In this document: piece by piece, positions 7,227 through 16,031 of the stretch
Numbering within the stretch: the first letter of the stretch is position 1
Layout of the letters: every line of letters begins with the position of its first letter
Source: Paracidobacterium acidisoli
GTDB taxonomy: Bacteria; Acidobacteriota; Terriglobia; Terriglobales; Acidobacteriaceae
DNA length: 64,000 bases
NCBI RefSeq assembly: GCF_003428625.2
Contig: NZ_QVQT02000004.1
Span: 620,001 to 684,000 of the forward strand
Direction of reading: 5' to 3'
Program-made: the position numbers and the translations under genes
Notes under the pieces: model-generated
The model's database searches: none
What the model was told of the DNA's origin: nothing
Seen by the model: only the letters and a program-made list of their open reading frames with translations

Positions 7227-9842
7227 TTACTGGCTTTGTGTCGAGTTCACGGCAGGATGAGCCATGCTTCCCGTCAGGCGGAAGGTGCCGGAAGGCGCCA
7301 CGGCATTCAGATCGACCTGCCGTGCAAATGTCACGGTCCCGAGGATCGTCGCCGACCTGCTTCCGTGCGACAGCTGGCTCCGGGTCAGTGTCAGCCGGCT
7401 GTTGCCGATCGTGCCTTCGCCCGTCCAGTGGTCGAAGTGGGGCAGAGGCAGGGCGGTGGTTCCGGCCGTGGGCAGTGTGCCGTTCCGCCAGTCGAAGTGA
7501 AAGTCTCCGGTTGCCGAAGAGGTGAGATTGTCCTCGGTAAAGCCCAGGGCCGTGAACTGGACGTCCGCGTTCAGCGTGCCCGCTCCCCAGCGCTCATGAA
7601 ACAGAGAAGAAGCCTCAGCTCCATGAACGCCGGTAAGCTGAACGTCCAGCTTCCAGACCGGGCGCGGAGTGCCCGCATTCAGGCTTCCCACTGCATGCAT
7701 CGTTCCGCCGAAGGCCTCCGCATCGAGCGATGCGATATGCACATTGGTATCGGCAATCGACACGGAGGCGGCGACATTGTGCAGCGCCATGTCGCCAATC
7801 TCCAGCGCGGCCACGCGGACTGAGCCATTCAGCACCGGCCACATGTGATGCTGGCTCCCCACGTGTGCCAGAATGGCGTCGAGCAGTTCGCCGTGAGCGC
7901 CCGCGCCAAGCAGCGCAGACTGAAGCGCCGCCGCATCGAGCGTGTTGGTTTCCAGACTGAATCCGATGGGACACGGCCCCGTCCCCGCCGCCGCGCAGCT
8001 GGTCTGAAAACTGACCGAGCCATGTACCGGAATGCCGTGAAAAACCGCCGAAGCATTGTTCCAGACAACAGCACCAGGCTCCAGAGTCAGTGTTGCTGAC
8101 GGGATCTGCAGCGGATCGGGCAGAAAGCTGGTCCGTATGCGGATATTTTTCAGCTCAACCGAGCCTGTCGTGGTAATCGCCAGCTCAGGATGGTCCTGAT
8201 CGGAGACCGGCACAACCCAGGGTGCCTCGACAGAAAGGCTGAGCCCGGCGATTCCCGCTGCGGCACCGCCACGCTCCTGATCGCTGATCGATGCAAGCGA
8301 GGACTGCATCAGCCCGAAGTTGCTGCTTAGCGGCAGCAGCCGGTTCAGAGATGCCTGTCCCGAAAGTTGCAGAGCGAACTGTGTGCACGTGAATCTTCCG
8401 CTTACGTTCAGCGGTGCCTGGCCGCCCATGGCAACAGAAAAGCTTTGCAGCAGAATGGCCGGCTCGAATTTCAGCGCCGTACGTTGAAGCCGCCGCCGTG
8501 AGCCCGCCCTGGCATGGCTTTGCTGTCCAGCCGGGCTCTGCTGGCCGGAGGGCGTGGCGATGAAATGCATCGCAGGCAGTTGCATGGGTTCACTGAGTCC
8601 CGCATAGCGAAGCGAAGCGCCGTTCACCACAGCCTGTCCGGTCAGAGATTCCTCATCTCCCCCGGAATACTCGAAGTCGCCGCTGACGGTGCCGGTTGTA
8701 ACAGCATTCCCGGCGCGCTGCCGCATCAGTCCGATCATGTCGACGGCAAACGAAGCCGGCAGGTGATCGATCTCCAGCCTCAGCGACGAATCCGGATTCT
8801 CTTCTCCGTGCATGTCTCCGGTCAGCAGCAGGTGTCCGTTTCCAACCGGCCAGAAACAGGTCAGGCCGTGCAGGGCATGCGCGGTGCGCTGGTAATCGCC
8901 GGTGCACCGCGCATCCACATCCACGGTGCTGCCCGGCTGAAACTCCTGTCGGTGCACGTTGCCGATGCGTACGCGGGAGTTCACGTGCAGATCGTTGACA
9001 TCCCCGGTCAGAGTCGCGCTCAGGTCGAGATCGCCGCGCCAGCCCGTATCTCTGGCCATCAGCAGGCGGCTCGCCTGTCCCAGCTGTGCTCCGCTCCATT
9101 CGGCATCGAGATGCAGCGGCATGGCATTGATGTCAGCCGCACGCTGCAGAGAGCCATCGATCTGAAGCTCGCCCGTATCGGAAAGGTGAAGGTCGAGATC
9201 GGTGCGCACCGGTTGTGCCGTCAGACGCAGCCTCCACTGATCCGGCGTATCGAGCCACATGGAGAATTCGGCATTCATCAGTGAGAAGGGCTTCTTTTCG
9301 AGTCCTTCCCTGAAGTTGATGCGCGCATTGCTGGCCTCGATATACGGAAAGCGCGGGCTGCTGCCGGCGCGCCGCTGCATCGTGGGAGCATTGGAAAGAT
9401 GCGAGGCCTGATCCAGAACCGAGCCGATATTCCACAGGCCCTTCGCATTGCGCACCAGGTTCAGGCTGGCCTCGTCCAGGCTGATACGGCTCACTTCCAG
9501 CCGTCCGCGCCAGAGAGAGCTCAGGCGCAGCGAGGCCACCACCGACGAAGCGCGCAATACGGGTTCAGCGCCGAAGGCCGGTTCTTCCTCTACTTCGAAA
9601 TCACTGATCACGATCCCCGGCGTTGGAAGCAGGCGCAGGCCCACACCGCTCATGTGCACAGGCCGGCCCAGGCTGCGGCTGATTACGCCCGCGATCGATC
9701 GCTGGTAGCGGTTGATATTGATGTACGGAGGCAGCAGAACCGCCAGCAGAAGCAGCAGGACAACCGCTCCCGCAACCGCCAGCTTCCCTCGCTTCGCCGG
9801 CTTCCGTTCCGTATCTGTTACGGCCGGGCCGTCCATCATCAC
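7227..9842 (-). CDS. AsmA-like inner-membrane-anchored protein
   Basis: 871 residues. One N-terminal transmembrane helix (about 22-42) is followed by YININRYQRSIAGVISRSLGRPVHMSGVGL broken as YININRYQRSIAGVISRSLG and RPVHMSGVGL, the classic AsmA opening. The rest is a long beta-rich periplasmic domain. The C-terminal ~250 residues hold the AsmA_2-type region (FHERWGAGTLNADVQFTALG, GDFHFDWRNGTLP). AsmA-like proteins act in transport or assembly of envelope lipids between membranes. Its start overlaps the stop of the upstream signal peptidase gene by 4 bp, so the two are translationally coupled. Confidence 0.85.
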   Translation of the reverse strand: MMMDGPAVTDTERKPAKRGKLAVAGAVVLLLLLAVLLPPYININRYQRSIAGVISRSLGRPVHMSGVGLRLLPTPGIVISDFEVEEEPAFGAEPVLRASSVVASLRLSSLWRGRLEVSRISLDEASLNLVRNAKGLWNIGSVLDQASHLSNAPTMQRRAGSSPRFPYIEASNARINFREGLEKKPFSLMNAEFSMWLDTPDQWRLRLTAQPVRTDLDLHLSDTGELQIDGSLQRAADINAMPLHLDAEWSGAQLGQASRLLMARDTGWRGDLDLSATLTGDVNDLHVNSRVRIGNVHRQEFQPGSTVDVDARCTGDYQRTAHALHGLTCFWPVGNGHLLLTGDMHGEENPDSSLRLEIDHLPASFAVDMIGLMRQRAGNAVTTGTVSGDFEYSGGDEESLTGQAVVNGASLRYAGLSEPMQLPAMHFIATPSGQQSPAGQQSHARAGSRRRLQRTALKFEPAILLQSFSVAMGGQAPLNVSGRFTCTQFALQLSGQASLNRLLPLSSNFGLMQSSLASISDQERGGAAAGIAGLSLSVEAPWVVPVSDQDHPELAITTTGSVELKNIRIRTSFLPDPLQIPSATLTLEPGAVVWNNASAVFHGIPVHGSVSFQTSCAAAGTGPCPIGFSLETNTLDAAALQSALLGAGAHGELLDAILAHVGSQHHMWPVLNGSVRVAALEIGDMALHNVAASVSIADTNVHIASLDAEAFGGTMHAVGSLNAGTPRPVWKLDVQLTGVHGAEASSLFHERWGAGTLNADVQFTALGFTEDNLTSSATGDFHFDWRNGTLPTAGTTALPLPHFDHWTGEGTIGNSRLTLTRSQLSHGSRSATILGTVTFARQVDLNAVAPSGTFRLTGSMAHPAVNSTQSQ

Positions 9843-10636
9843 TTCACCCGGTGCAGCGTGCGGCGCCAGCGAGTCTGATCGAAGAAGTGGATTGCTTCGT
9901 GCGTAAACCAGGAAGCGCGATCGGGCAGCGAAGTCTTGTTCTCCTGGTCTTCCGGAGTCACAAAGGACCAGTAAACAAACAGCGGCCGTCCCACGACGTT
10001 GGCCCGCGGCACAAATCCCCAGTAGCGGCTGTCGAGGCTTACCGTGCGGTTGTCGCCCATGGCGAAATACATCCCCTGCGGAACGACCAGATCTTCACCG
10101 TGAATATAGCCGGGCAGCGCGACGGCCCACTCGGCAGTCACGTCGCCGCTTTCTGAGGGCGGTACCGATGGGAAGTCATCGCGATACGGCGAGTAATTCA
10201 GATCGTTTGGTTTGGCCGCCTGCGGCTCATTCTGCGCTACACCGTTGAGATAGACGATGCCGTTGCGCAGGTGGACATGATCGCCAGGCAGGCCGATCAC
10301 GCGCTTGACGAGGAAGAGATGCTCGCCGTTGGCCTCAAGCTGCGGCTTGTAGAAGACGATGATGTCCCCGCGGCGGACGTTGCGCGTCCGCACAAGAAAC
10401 TTTGCCCATGAAGTGGGCGGAGCCAGCGTGGAGCGGTCCACCAGCAGGTGATCGCCGACCAGCAGCGTCTTCTCCATCGAGGAAGAAGGAATCGCAAAAT
10501 TCTGAAAGATGAACGTGAGAATGAAAAGCCCGATGACCAGAACTCCACAGATGGAAGCGAAGGCTTCGAGGGGTGTTTCGTCCGTGTGTTTTTCAGTTGC
10601 GGTCTGGCTTTCGAGCGTCTGTTCCATGAAATCCAT
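9839..10636 (-). CDS. lepB: Signal peptidase I (copy 1)
   Basis: 265 residues, a membrane-anchored serine protease that removes signal peptides from secreted proteins. One N-terminal transmembrane segment (about 30-48) is followed by the Ser box IPSSSMEKTL with catalytic Ser53, and the Lys box FLVKRVIGLPGD with catalytic Lys111. MGDNRTVSLDSRYWGFVP is the conserved box E. It lies 99 bp downstream of a second signal peptidase gene on the same strand and overlaps the AsmA gene. The paralogues differ in the N-terminal region and insert loops, suggesting different substrates. Confidence 0.93.
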   Translation of the reverse strand: MDFMEQTLESQTATEKHTDETPLEAFASICGVLVIGLFILTFIFQNFAIPSSSMEKTLLVGDHLLVDRSTLAPPTSWAKFLVRTRNVRRGDIIVFYKPQLEANGEHLFLVKRVIGLPGDHVHLRNGIVYLNGVAQNEPQAAKPNDLNYSPYRDDFPSVPPSESGDVTAEWAVALPGYIHGEDLVVPQGMYFAMGDNRTVSLDSRYWGFVPRANVVGRPLFVYWSFVTPEDQENKTSLPDRASWFTHEAIHFFDQTRWRRTLHRVK

Positions 10637-10735
10637 CGTTCCTGCAGCGACTAGGAATCCCTCGTCGCGGTAAAGCCGGTTGCCGGGGCGGAAATCTTCA
10701 TCCGTGAGCAGCCTTATTTATTTGCCGTGTCACGG

Positions 10736-11617
10736 CTACCGAATGATGCGCAGGAAGCGGCCCCAGCGCGCAAAGTTCAATACCCTGGTCAGCAGGTCCT
10801 TATTGTGTCCGAGTTTATCATCCGGAGGCAGCTGGACATCGGTCGTCGAAGGTCGGCGCAGTGAGAAATAGATGACAAACGGACGTCCCACGACCTCCCG
10901 CTCCGGTACAAACCCCCAGTAACGGCTGTCGCGGCTGTGGTTGCGATTGTCGCCCATGACGAAATACTGCCCGGCCGGCACCACAACGTCTCCCTGCTGC
11001 TCGGTCCGGCGCAGCTGCTGCCACCAGTGCATATCGACGCCCGGATCGGTGTATATTCTGATGGGAAAATTGTCGCGGAAATTATCCGGATAGGCCGGCT
11101 CGAAGACCACGTAGGGCTCATTCAGAGGCTGTCCGTTCCGGTAGACAACGCCGCCGCGAAGATGAATGCGGTCACCCGGAACACCGATGACCCGCTTAAC
11201 GACATGCTCGGCAGGATTGACTGGGAAATAGAACACGACGACATCCCCGCGCTCCTCCGGCCGGTAGGGCAGCAGCCACTTCCAGTGTCCTGGTGGTCCA
11301 AAGATGGTTTTGTTCACCAGCAGAAAATCACCCACCAGAAGCGTCCGCTCCATCGACTCGGAGGGAATGCGGAAGGGCTGCACGATAAACGTCAGAACGA
11401 AAATGGCGATGACGAGAATCGACAGCAGCGATTGCGTGGTATCGAGCGGCCCCGGATAGATGTGAAAGTGCGAGTGCGGGTGCGCAGAAGGCCCTCGGCG
11501 TACCTCTGCGCCGTCCGGCGGAGGCGGCAGCGTTGCCTGAGCGAGACCGTTTGCACCGGCCGTGAGCCCGGACCCTTCGCCAAATGCCTCTCGTGACTCA
11601 TCGAGCCCCGTCTTCAT
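10736..11617 (-). CDS. lepB: Signal peptidase I (copy 2)
   Basis: 293 residues from the ATG at 11617, chosen because GGAGAG lies just upstream and because longer reading (to 11761) would run through the end of rnc. The N-terminus is about 50 residues longer than in copy 1 and hydrophilic. The membrane segment (about 63-81) is followed by IPSESMERTLLVGD (catalytic Ser88) and HVVKRVIGVPGDRIHL (catalytic Lys141), then MGDNRNHSRDSRYWGFVP. It starts 14 bp after rnc, the same rnc-lepB adjacency found in many bacteria. Confidence 0.92.
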   Translation of the reverse strand: MKTGLDESREAFGEGSGLTAGANGLAQATLPPPPDGAEVRRGPSAHPHSHFHIYPGPLDTTQSLLSILVIAIFVLTFIVQPFRIPSESMERTLLVGDFLLVNKTIFGPPGHWKWLLPYRPEERGDVVVFYFPVNPAEHVVKRVIGVPGDRIHLRGGVVYRNGQPLNEPYVVFEPAYPDNFRDNFPIRIYTDPGVDMHWWQQLRRTEQQGDVVVPAGQYFVMGDNRNHSRDSRYWGFVPEREVVGRPFVIYFSLRRPSTTDVQLPPDDKLGHNKDLLTRVLNFARWGRFLRIIR

Positions 11618-11630
11618 CGGCTCTCCAGCG

Positions 11631-12380
11631 TCATTCACCATCCTCTTGCGCAGCGGCAGCCAGCTTCTCCATGGCCCGGCGTGCTGCTTCCTGCTCCGCC
11701 AGCTTCCGGGTTGTACCCGCGCCCCGGGCCAGCGCCTTTGCGCGGCCGCCATTCTTCGCAATACGAACTTCCACGAGAAATTCCTTGCGATGATCGGGGC
11801 CGGATTCGCCCTTCACCACGTATTCCGGCTGTCCCTGCTTTTTCGCCTGCAGCAGCTCCTGCAGCGCCGACTTATGGTCTCCGATGCTGATCCCCTGAGC
11901 AAGTTGCTCGTACAGACCCGAGACCGAGGGCGCAATCACATTCTGTTCGACGAAAGAGCGAGCCGTTTCGATGCCGGCATCGAGATAAAGCGCTCCGATC
12001 ACCGCCTCCATCGTATTGGCCAGCAGGGCATTCTTCTTTCGGCCGCCGCTGCGCTCCTCGCCCCGCCCCAGCAGCAGAAATTTACCCAGATCGAGCCGCG
12101 CCGCCACCTGTCCCAGATGCCGGCGGCTGACCAGGGCCGCTCGCAGCCGCGTAAGCTCTCCCTCGCGCAGGTCGGGATAGCTGCGAAAGAGTGACTCGGC
12201 CACCAGCAGCCCGACGACCGCATCCCCCAGAAACTCAAGCTGTTCGTTATCTTCGCCCGGCGCCGGTGTGCCGCGCTCGTGGGCCAGCGAGCTGTGCGTC
12301 AGCGCGCGAATCAACAGCGCCCGCTGATGAAATACGTGTCCCAGCAGGGCTTCGAGGTCGTCCGGTGCGGATGTTTCCAT
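11631..12380 (-). CDS. rnc: Ribonuclease III
   Basis: 249 residues from the ATG at 12380, which has GGAGG 11 bp upstream; the open frame extends further but that part is low-complexity Pro/Arg and overlaps the end of the neighbouring gene. The endonuclease domain carries the signature NEQLEFLGDAVVG with the catalytic acidic residues, and NTMEAVIGALYLD. A C-terminal double-stranded-RNA-binding domain (about 165-240) reads SALQELLQAKKQGQPEYVV and ends with EQEAARRAMEKL. The enzyme cleaves dsRNA in rRNA precursors and regulatory duplexes. Confidence 0.93.
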   Translation of the reverse strand: METSAPDDLEALLGHVFHQRALLIRALTHSSLAHERGTPAPGEDNEQLEFLGDAVVGLLVAESLFRSYPDLREGELTRLRAALVSRRHLGQVAARLDLGKFLLLGRGEERSGGRKKNALLANTMEAVIGALYLDAGIETARSFVEQNVIAPSVSGLYEQLAQGISIGDHKSALQELLQAKKQGQPEYVVKGESGPDHRKEFLVEVRIAKNGGRAKALARGAGTTRKLAEQEAARRAMEKLAAAAQEDGE

Positions 12381-12450
12381 CAGGCGCTCGTATCCTCCTT
12401 CAAATTTATTTGATTCGCGGACAGGAAGACAGTGCGCTTCCGGCGATTCT

Positions 12451-14247
12451 TCAGCGGCGCTGCGGGGATGGCGCCGCTGCTGGACTCGCCTGTGCGGCAG
12501 GCGGCCGGGAGGAGGATGTCGGCTGGGAGGGCGCATTCGAGTCGTCATCGTCATCCGATTGCGCCTGATGGGGTAATTCGAAAGGCTGCTTCAGGCCCTT
12601 TTCGGCGGCCTCTTTCGTGTCCGGCTGTCCGTCGCGGACAGTGAGCGCGGCCTTGTACTCGGCCACCGCTGCTTCGCGATCCTGCTGCACATCGAGAATG
12701 CGGCCAAGGTAAATGTGGGCCCAGGCGAGCATGCGCGGCTCTTTGGAAAGCCGGATAGTCTCCTGGAAGGCGCTCACAGCGTCATTCATCTTGTTGCTCA
12801 GCAGATCTACCCGCGCCAGAATGAACTCGGCCCGCGCCGGATCGGCGGTTTTGTCATCGAGAGATTTCTGCGCAAGCTCTCCCGCACCCGCCGCGTCCCC
12901 CTTCATCAGCTTCATCTCGGCCAGATCGAGCCCCCGCGGCTGCTGCGGAGTGCGCCGTACCAGGTCGCTCTCTCCCTGCTGGGCAAAGGTAATATCCCGT
13001 GCACGATGGACCTCCCGGTCCACATCCATGCCGTAGACCATCTCGCCGATGGTCTCCTTCAGGCTCACCGGGGTGTGCTCGAACTGAATCATCTGGTTGT
13101 AGAAATACTGCGTCAGGACATAGCCCTGAACCATGTCATGATTCACTCTCGCCTGGCGGATTGCAGCAATCTTTTCGAGCGCCACGGCGCGCTGCTGGTC
13201 ATACTGATCGGCCTCGCTGCGCGCAAGGCCCGCCGGGACCCTGACCACCGCTACGCCGGTATCCATCGTGCGCGCTTCAATGGCGCGGATCATGCACTCG
13301 ATCACCAGCGAGACAATATCGCTGCGATATACAAAATCAATCGGAGCATCGGTGACCGTCTTCAGAATCGGAAGCATGCGGTCCATCGAAGACGCGCGTG
13401 CATACAGCAGCGGCTCAATTTCGTAGTGCAGGTAGGTGTGCCGTACATCCTGCATGCGAATCTTTCCCTGAGAGGGCGAGGCAACCACCAGATAATCGGG
13501 TCCGTAAACGCGGGCATTCGTCTCCGCCGGTGAGAACATCGGCTCCAGCACCACGACAAAGCGACTTCCGCGGCTGGTACTGGCCGGCATCTTGAGGTAA
13601 ACGTTGGTGTCCACGATCATCTGCGTCAGCGGATCGTGCAGGCTGTTTACTTCCGCGTCGTACTCGGGGCGGAACTGAACCCAGATCGCATGCAGATCGA
13701 TATCCCGGGCGAATTTACGCACCAGCGGCAAAACCTCTTCCACCTGCGTGGAATCCGGCGGCATGTCCTGGTTGTCCACGCTCGGCGTCAGCTCGGGCGG
13801 CGGGGTCAGATAGAGACCGAGCGAGACATACTGCGCGAGATCGAGGCTGTCGCTGGCCAGCCGGTGCTGGTCGATGAACGCGCACAGCTTGTCGCGGTCA
13901 TCCTGTACCAGCGGCGACTGCTGCGCCGCCTGATTGACAGTACTCCGCACCTGCTGGCGCACAGGATCGGAGTCGGCCAGTCCCTTGTCGTATCCGCAGG
14001 TGTTGAGCGCCACGGCGATATCGAACATCGCCTCGCTGGTCTGCAGACTGACCGCCGGTCCGGCGGGATCGATCAGCGCCGGAGGCCGGGGCGGTCTCGG
14101 CTGCTCGGGCACGGAGCTGCTCTGGTTGAACGGAATCTGCTTTCGGCCTGCTGCAGGAGAATCCTGAGCGGCCATATACGAACCCGGCAACAGGGCTGCC
14201 ATACAGACAAGAGGCAGCCAGCGATTCAGACGAAATACAGACGGCAT
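12451..14247 (-). CDS. Secreted TPR protein of unknown function
   Basis: 598 residues from the ATG at 14247, preferred because a signal peptide (NRWLPLVCMAALLPGSYMAA) follows directly; an upstream ATG at 14286 would add 13 residues. After a Pro-rich linker there is a ~350-residue uncharacterised domain (VALNTCGYDKGL, YLHYEIEPLLYARASS). The C-terminal part has two TPR-like units (GDAAGAGELAQKSLDDKTAD and MNDAVSAFQETIRL, then WAHIYLGRILDVQQDREAAV). The last ~45 residues are Asp/Ser/Pro/Ala-rich. The domain has a YLHYE motif but no metal or nucleotide motif I recognise. Exported, so probably a periplasmic scaffold or binding protein. Confidence 0.65.
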   Translation of the reverse strand: MPSVFRLNRWLPLVCMAALLPGSYMAAQDSPAAGRKQIPFNQSSSVPEQPRPPRPPALIDPAGPAVSLQTSEAMFDIAVALNTCGYDKGLADSDPVRQQVRSTVNQAAQQSPLVQDDRDKLCAFIDQHRLASDSLDLAQYVSLGLYLTPPPELTPSVDNQDMPPDSTQVEEVLPLVRKFARDIDLHAIWVQFRPEYDAEVNSLHDPLTQMIVDTNVYLKMPASTSRGSRFVVVLEPMFSPAETNARVYGPDYLVVASPSQGKIRMQDVRHTYLHYEIEPLLYARASSMDRMLPILKTVTDAPIDFVYRSDIVSLVIECMIRAIEARTMDTGVAVVRVPAGLARSEADQYDQQRAVALEKIAAIRQARVNHDMVQGYVLTQYFYNQMIQFEHTPVSLKETIGEMVYGMDVDREVHRARDITFAQQGESDLVRRTPQQPRGLDLAEMKLMKGDAAGAGELAQKSLDDKTADPARAEFILARVDLLSNKMNDAVSAFQETIRLSKEPRMLAWAHIYLGRILDVQQDREAAVAEYKAALTVRDGQPDTKEAAEKGLKQPFELPHQAQSDDDDDSNAPSQPTSSSRPPAAQASPAAAPSPQRR

Positions 14248-14327
14248 AGACACGATGAAAGTGGGGACATTCACAAGTCTATGCATGTGGCAAAGCCGGG
14301 GTCAAACCCGGCCTTCTGCACTCGCTT

Positions 14328-15005
14328 CTATCCCTGAACCGAAACCCCGGAAAAGGACAGTACCGCAATCCCCCGCACTGGCTGGCCGAAGCTGCGGGCC
14401 GGCTGAAAAACGCTGAAGAGGAGCAGGTCTTCCAGTTGTCCCCGTGTCGCCTCGTCGTGTGCGCCGGAGACGATCCGGTAGTCGTAAACCCGTCCCTGTC
14501 CGTCCACGTAAGCTTCCACCACAACCGAGCCGCCCTTCCAGTCGATCGAGCTGGCATCGCCGGAGAGCGTGGAGTAAAGAAAGCGCGGGCTGGTCGTTGT
14601 CGACGAATCGTCGCGCGCAGACGCCGGTTCCGGAACGGCAAGCGTGCCCACCAGCAGCGCTACCGTGCCGACGAGAATGATGGTGCTGGCAAAGCCGGCA
14701 GAGGCCTGCAGTAGAAATGGAGCGATCGTATTCTGCCAGCGTACCTTCCAGATCGCCAGTCTGTTCTGCGCGGTCTTTGCATGTTCCTGTGAAAGGGCCA
14801 CGCGCAGGCGCAGCGCCAGATCGGGTGGTGCAGGTGCCGGGCCCAGATTCACCAGCGCGCGCTGCATCCGCCGCCAGCCATCAAATTCTGCATCGCATTC
14901 GGAGCACTCCTCAAGATGCCGGGCGATCGCCTGCATGGCGACACCCGTCAGGGCTCCGTCAAGATAGGAAGAAAACTGCGCACGAACTGATTTGCACTGA
15001 CTCAC
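14328..15005 (-). CDS. Zinc-finger anti-sigma factor with TonB-C-like periplasmic domain
   Basis: 225 residues. The N-terminal zinc-binding anti-sigma domain has HLEECSEC (His30, Cys34, Cys37), the HxxxCxxC motif. One membrane segment follows (about 102-124). The periplasmic C-terminus (157-220) matches the TonB C-terminal fold: VVVEAYVDGQGRVYDYRIVSG, then FSVFQPARSFGQPV and a final beta strand. The start overlaps the preceding ECF sigma gene by 4 bp, so it is likely its cognate anti-sigma factor. A TonB-C-like sensor is unusual for this class and suggests sensing of a periplasmic or outer-membrane partner. Confidence 0.8.
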   Translation of the reverse strand: MSQCKSVRAQFSSYLDGALTGVAMQAIARHLEECSECDAEFDGWRRMQRALVNLGPAPAPPDLALRLRVALSQEHAKTAQNRLAIWKVRWQNTIAPFLLQASAGFASTIILVGTVALLVGTLAVPEPASARDDSSTTTSPRFLYSTLSGDASSIDWKGGSVVVEAYVDGQGRVYDYRIVSGAHDEATRGQLEDLLLFSVFQPARSFGQPVRGIAVLSFSGVSVQG

Positions 15006-15724
15006 ACGGCCTCCCCAGTCGAGCAGACCTCAGTCGAGCAGGTTCGGTTCAGAGAACGGACCGTGGAAGACGGGCGCTGCCGGGCCGCTGCCACAAACGG
15101 CTCCAGACGGTTTTTCAGATGAGCGCGTCCCCGCATCAGCCGCGATTTCACCGTTCCCAGGTTTACTTTCAGGATTTCGGCAACTTCCTCATAAGCAAAT
15201 CCTTCAATATCCCGTAATACGACAACGGTACGAAAAGGTTCCGGGACCAGGCGCAGTTCGGCTTCCACCCGGGCTGCAATCTCAGCATGTGCCGCAAGGT
15301 CGAAGGGCGATTCGTGCTCATCGACGAGGGTGTCGCGGATGCAAAGAGCGCATCCGTCGCTCGTCGATTCTCCGGTTTCGGCTTCGATCGTGACTTCCTG
15401 ACGGCGGTGCCGCGACCAGAAGCGCTTCTGATTCGAGGCCTCGTGCAGGGCAATCCGGTAGATCCAGGTGCGCAGGCTGGCCTCTCCGTGGAAGCCGGAG
15501 ATGCCTCGAAACACCTTGACGAAGACTTCCTGTGTAATGTCGGCGGCGTCAACCGGGTTGGGAATGGTTCGGCAGATCAGGCTGTAAATCGACTGATGGT
15601 ACCGGGCGATCAGCCACGCAAACGCTTCTTCTGATCCCGCCTTGAGCTGCGCAATGATCGCAGACTCCTCGGGATGAATTCCAATGACACCTGCCAGATT
15701 TCCCACGGCTGTCCCTGCCTGCAC
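15002..15724 (-). CDS. ECF RNA polymerase sigma factor (RpoE-like)
   Basis: 240 residues with a GTG start at 15724 preceded by a perfect AAGGAGG at a good distance. Region 2: FAWLIARYHQSIYSLICRTI, ADITQEVFVKVFRG and SLRTWIYRIALHEASNQKR. Region 4: LVPEPFRTVVVLRDIEGFAY, then LGTVKSRLMRGRAHLKNRL. The ~25-residue linker with Cys residues (SDGCALCIRD) between regions 2 and 4 is unusual. It is coupled to the zinc-finger anti-sigma gene downstream and probably drives that operon under envelope stress; no target promoter was identified. Confidence 0.92.
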   Translation of the reverse strand: MQAGTAVGNLAGVIGIHPEESAIIAQLKAGSEEAFAWLIARYHQSIYSLICRTIPNPVDAADITQEVFVKVFRGISGFHGEASLRTWIYRIALHEASNQKRFWSRHRRQEVTIEAETGESTSDGCALCIRDTLVDEHESPFDLAAHAEIAARVEAELRLVPEPFRTVVVLRDIEGFAYEEVAEILKVNLGTVKSRLMRGRAHLKNRLEPFVAAARQRPSSTVRSLNRTCSTEVCSTGEAV

Positions 15725-16031
15725 GGATTAACCTCCTTACATTAACAGGAAACCCCGCCTGCAAGAGCGGGAGACCGATCTGCCGCCGGCGGCTCGAGTG
15801 TCTCGCTCACTCTACTGGCTTAGACACCGGCCTCGGTCTGTCCGGTTCCCGAAAACTGAGGAAAACACGGAAATAGGCATGGAAACACCTGAGAATGCAC
15901 CAGCAGAACGGCGATGCGGAAGCGGCAGCTTGCAAATCCGGAGCCAGGACTTTTACCCTCACCTGTCGAGTGCGATGCGGCCTTTCGCCTCACGAAAATC
16001 CGGCTCTTCGGAATAGAAAGCGATTACAAAG
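15725..16031. other. 307-bp divergent intergenic region
   Basis: Between the ECF sigma gene (minus strand) and the gluconate-dehydrogenase-type subunit (plus strand). It holds the sigma gene ribosome site near 15731-15737. No convincing -35/-10 pair, hairpin or repeat was seen apart from a weak CCCGC...GCGGG stem near 15754-15771. Confidence 0.5.

Noticed and set aside
11618-11761. Longer N-terminus for signal peptidase copy 2
   Set aside because: It would overlap the end of rnc by over 100 bp and consists of Arg/Pro-rich sequence typical of a shadow frame.
12381-12554. Longer N-terminus for RNase III
   Set aside because: Pro/Arg-rich, overlaps the neighbouring TPR gene, and the ATG at 12380 has GGAGG at a good distance.
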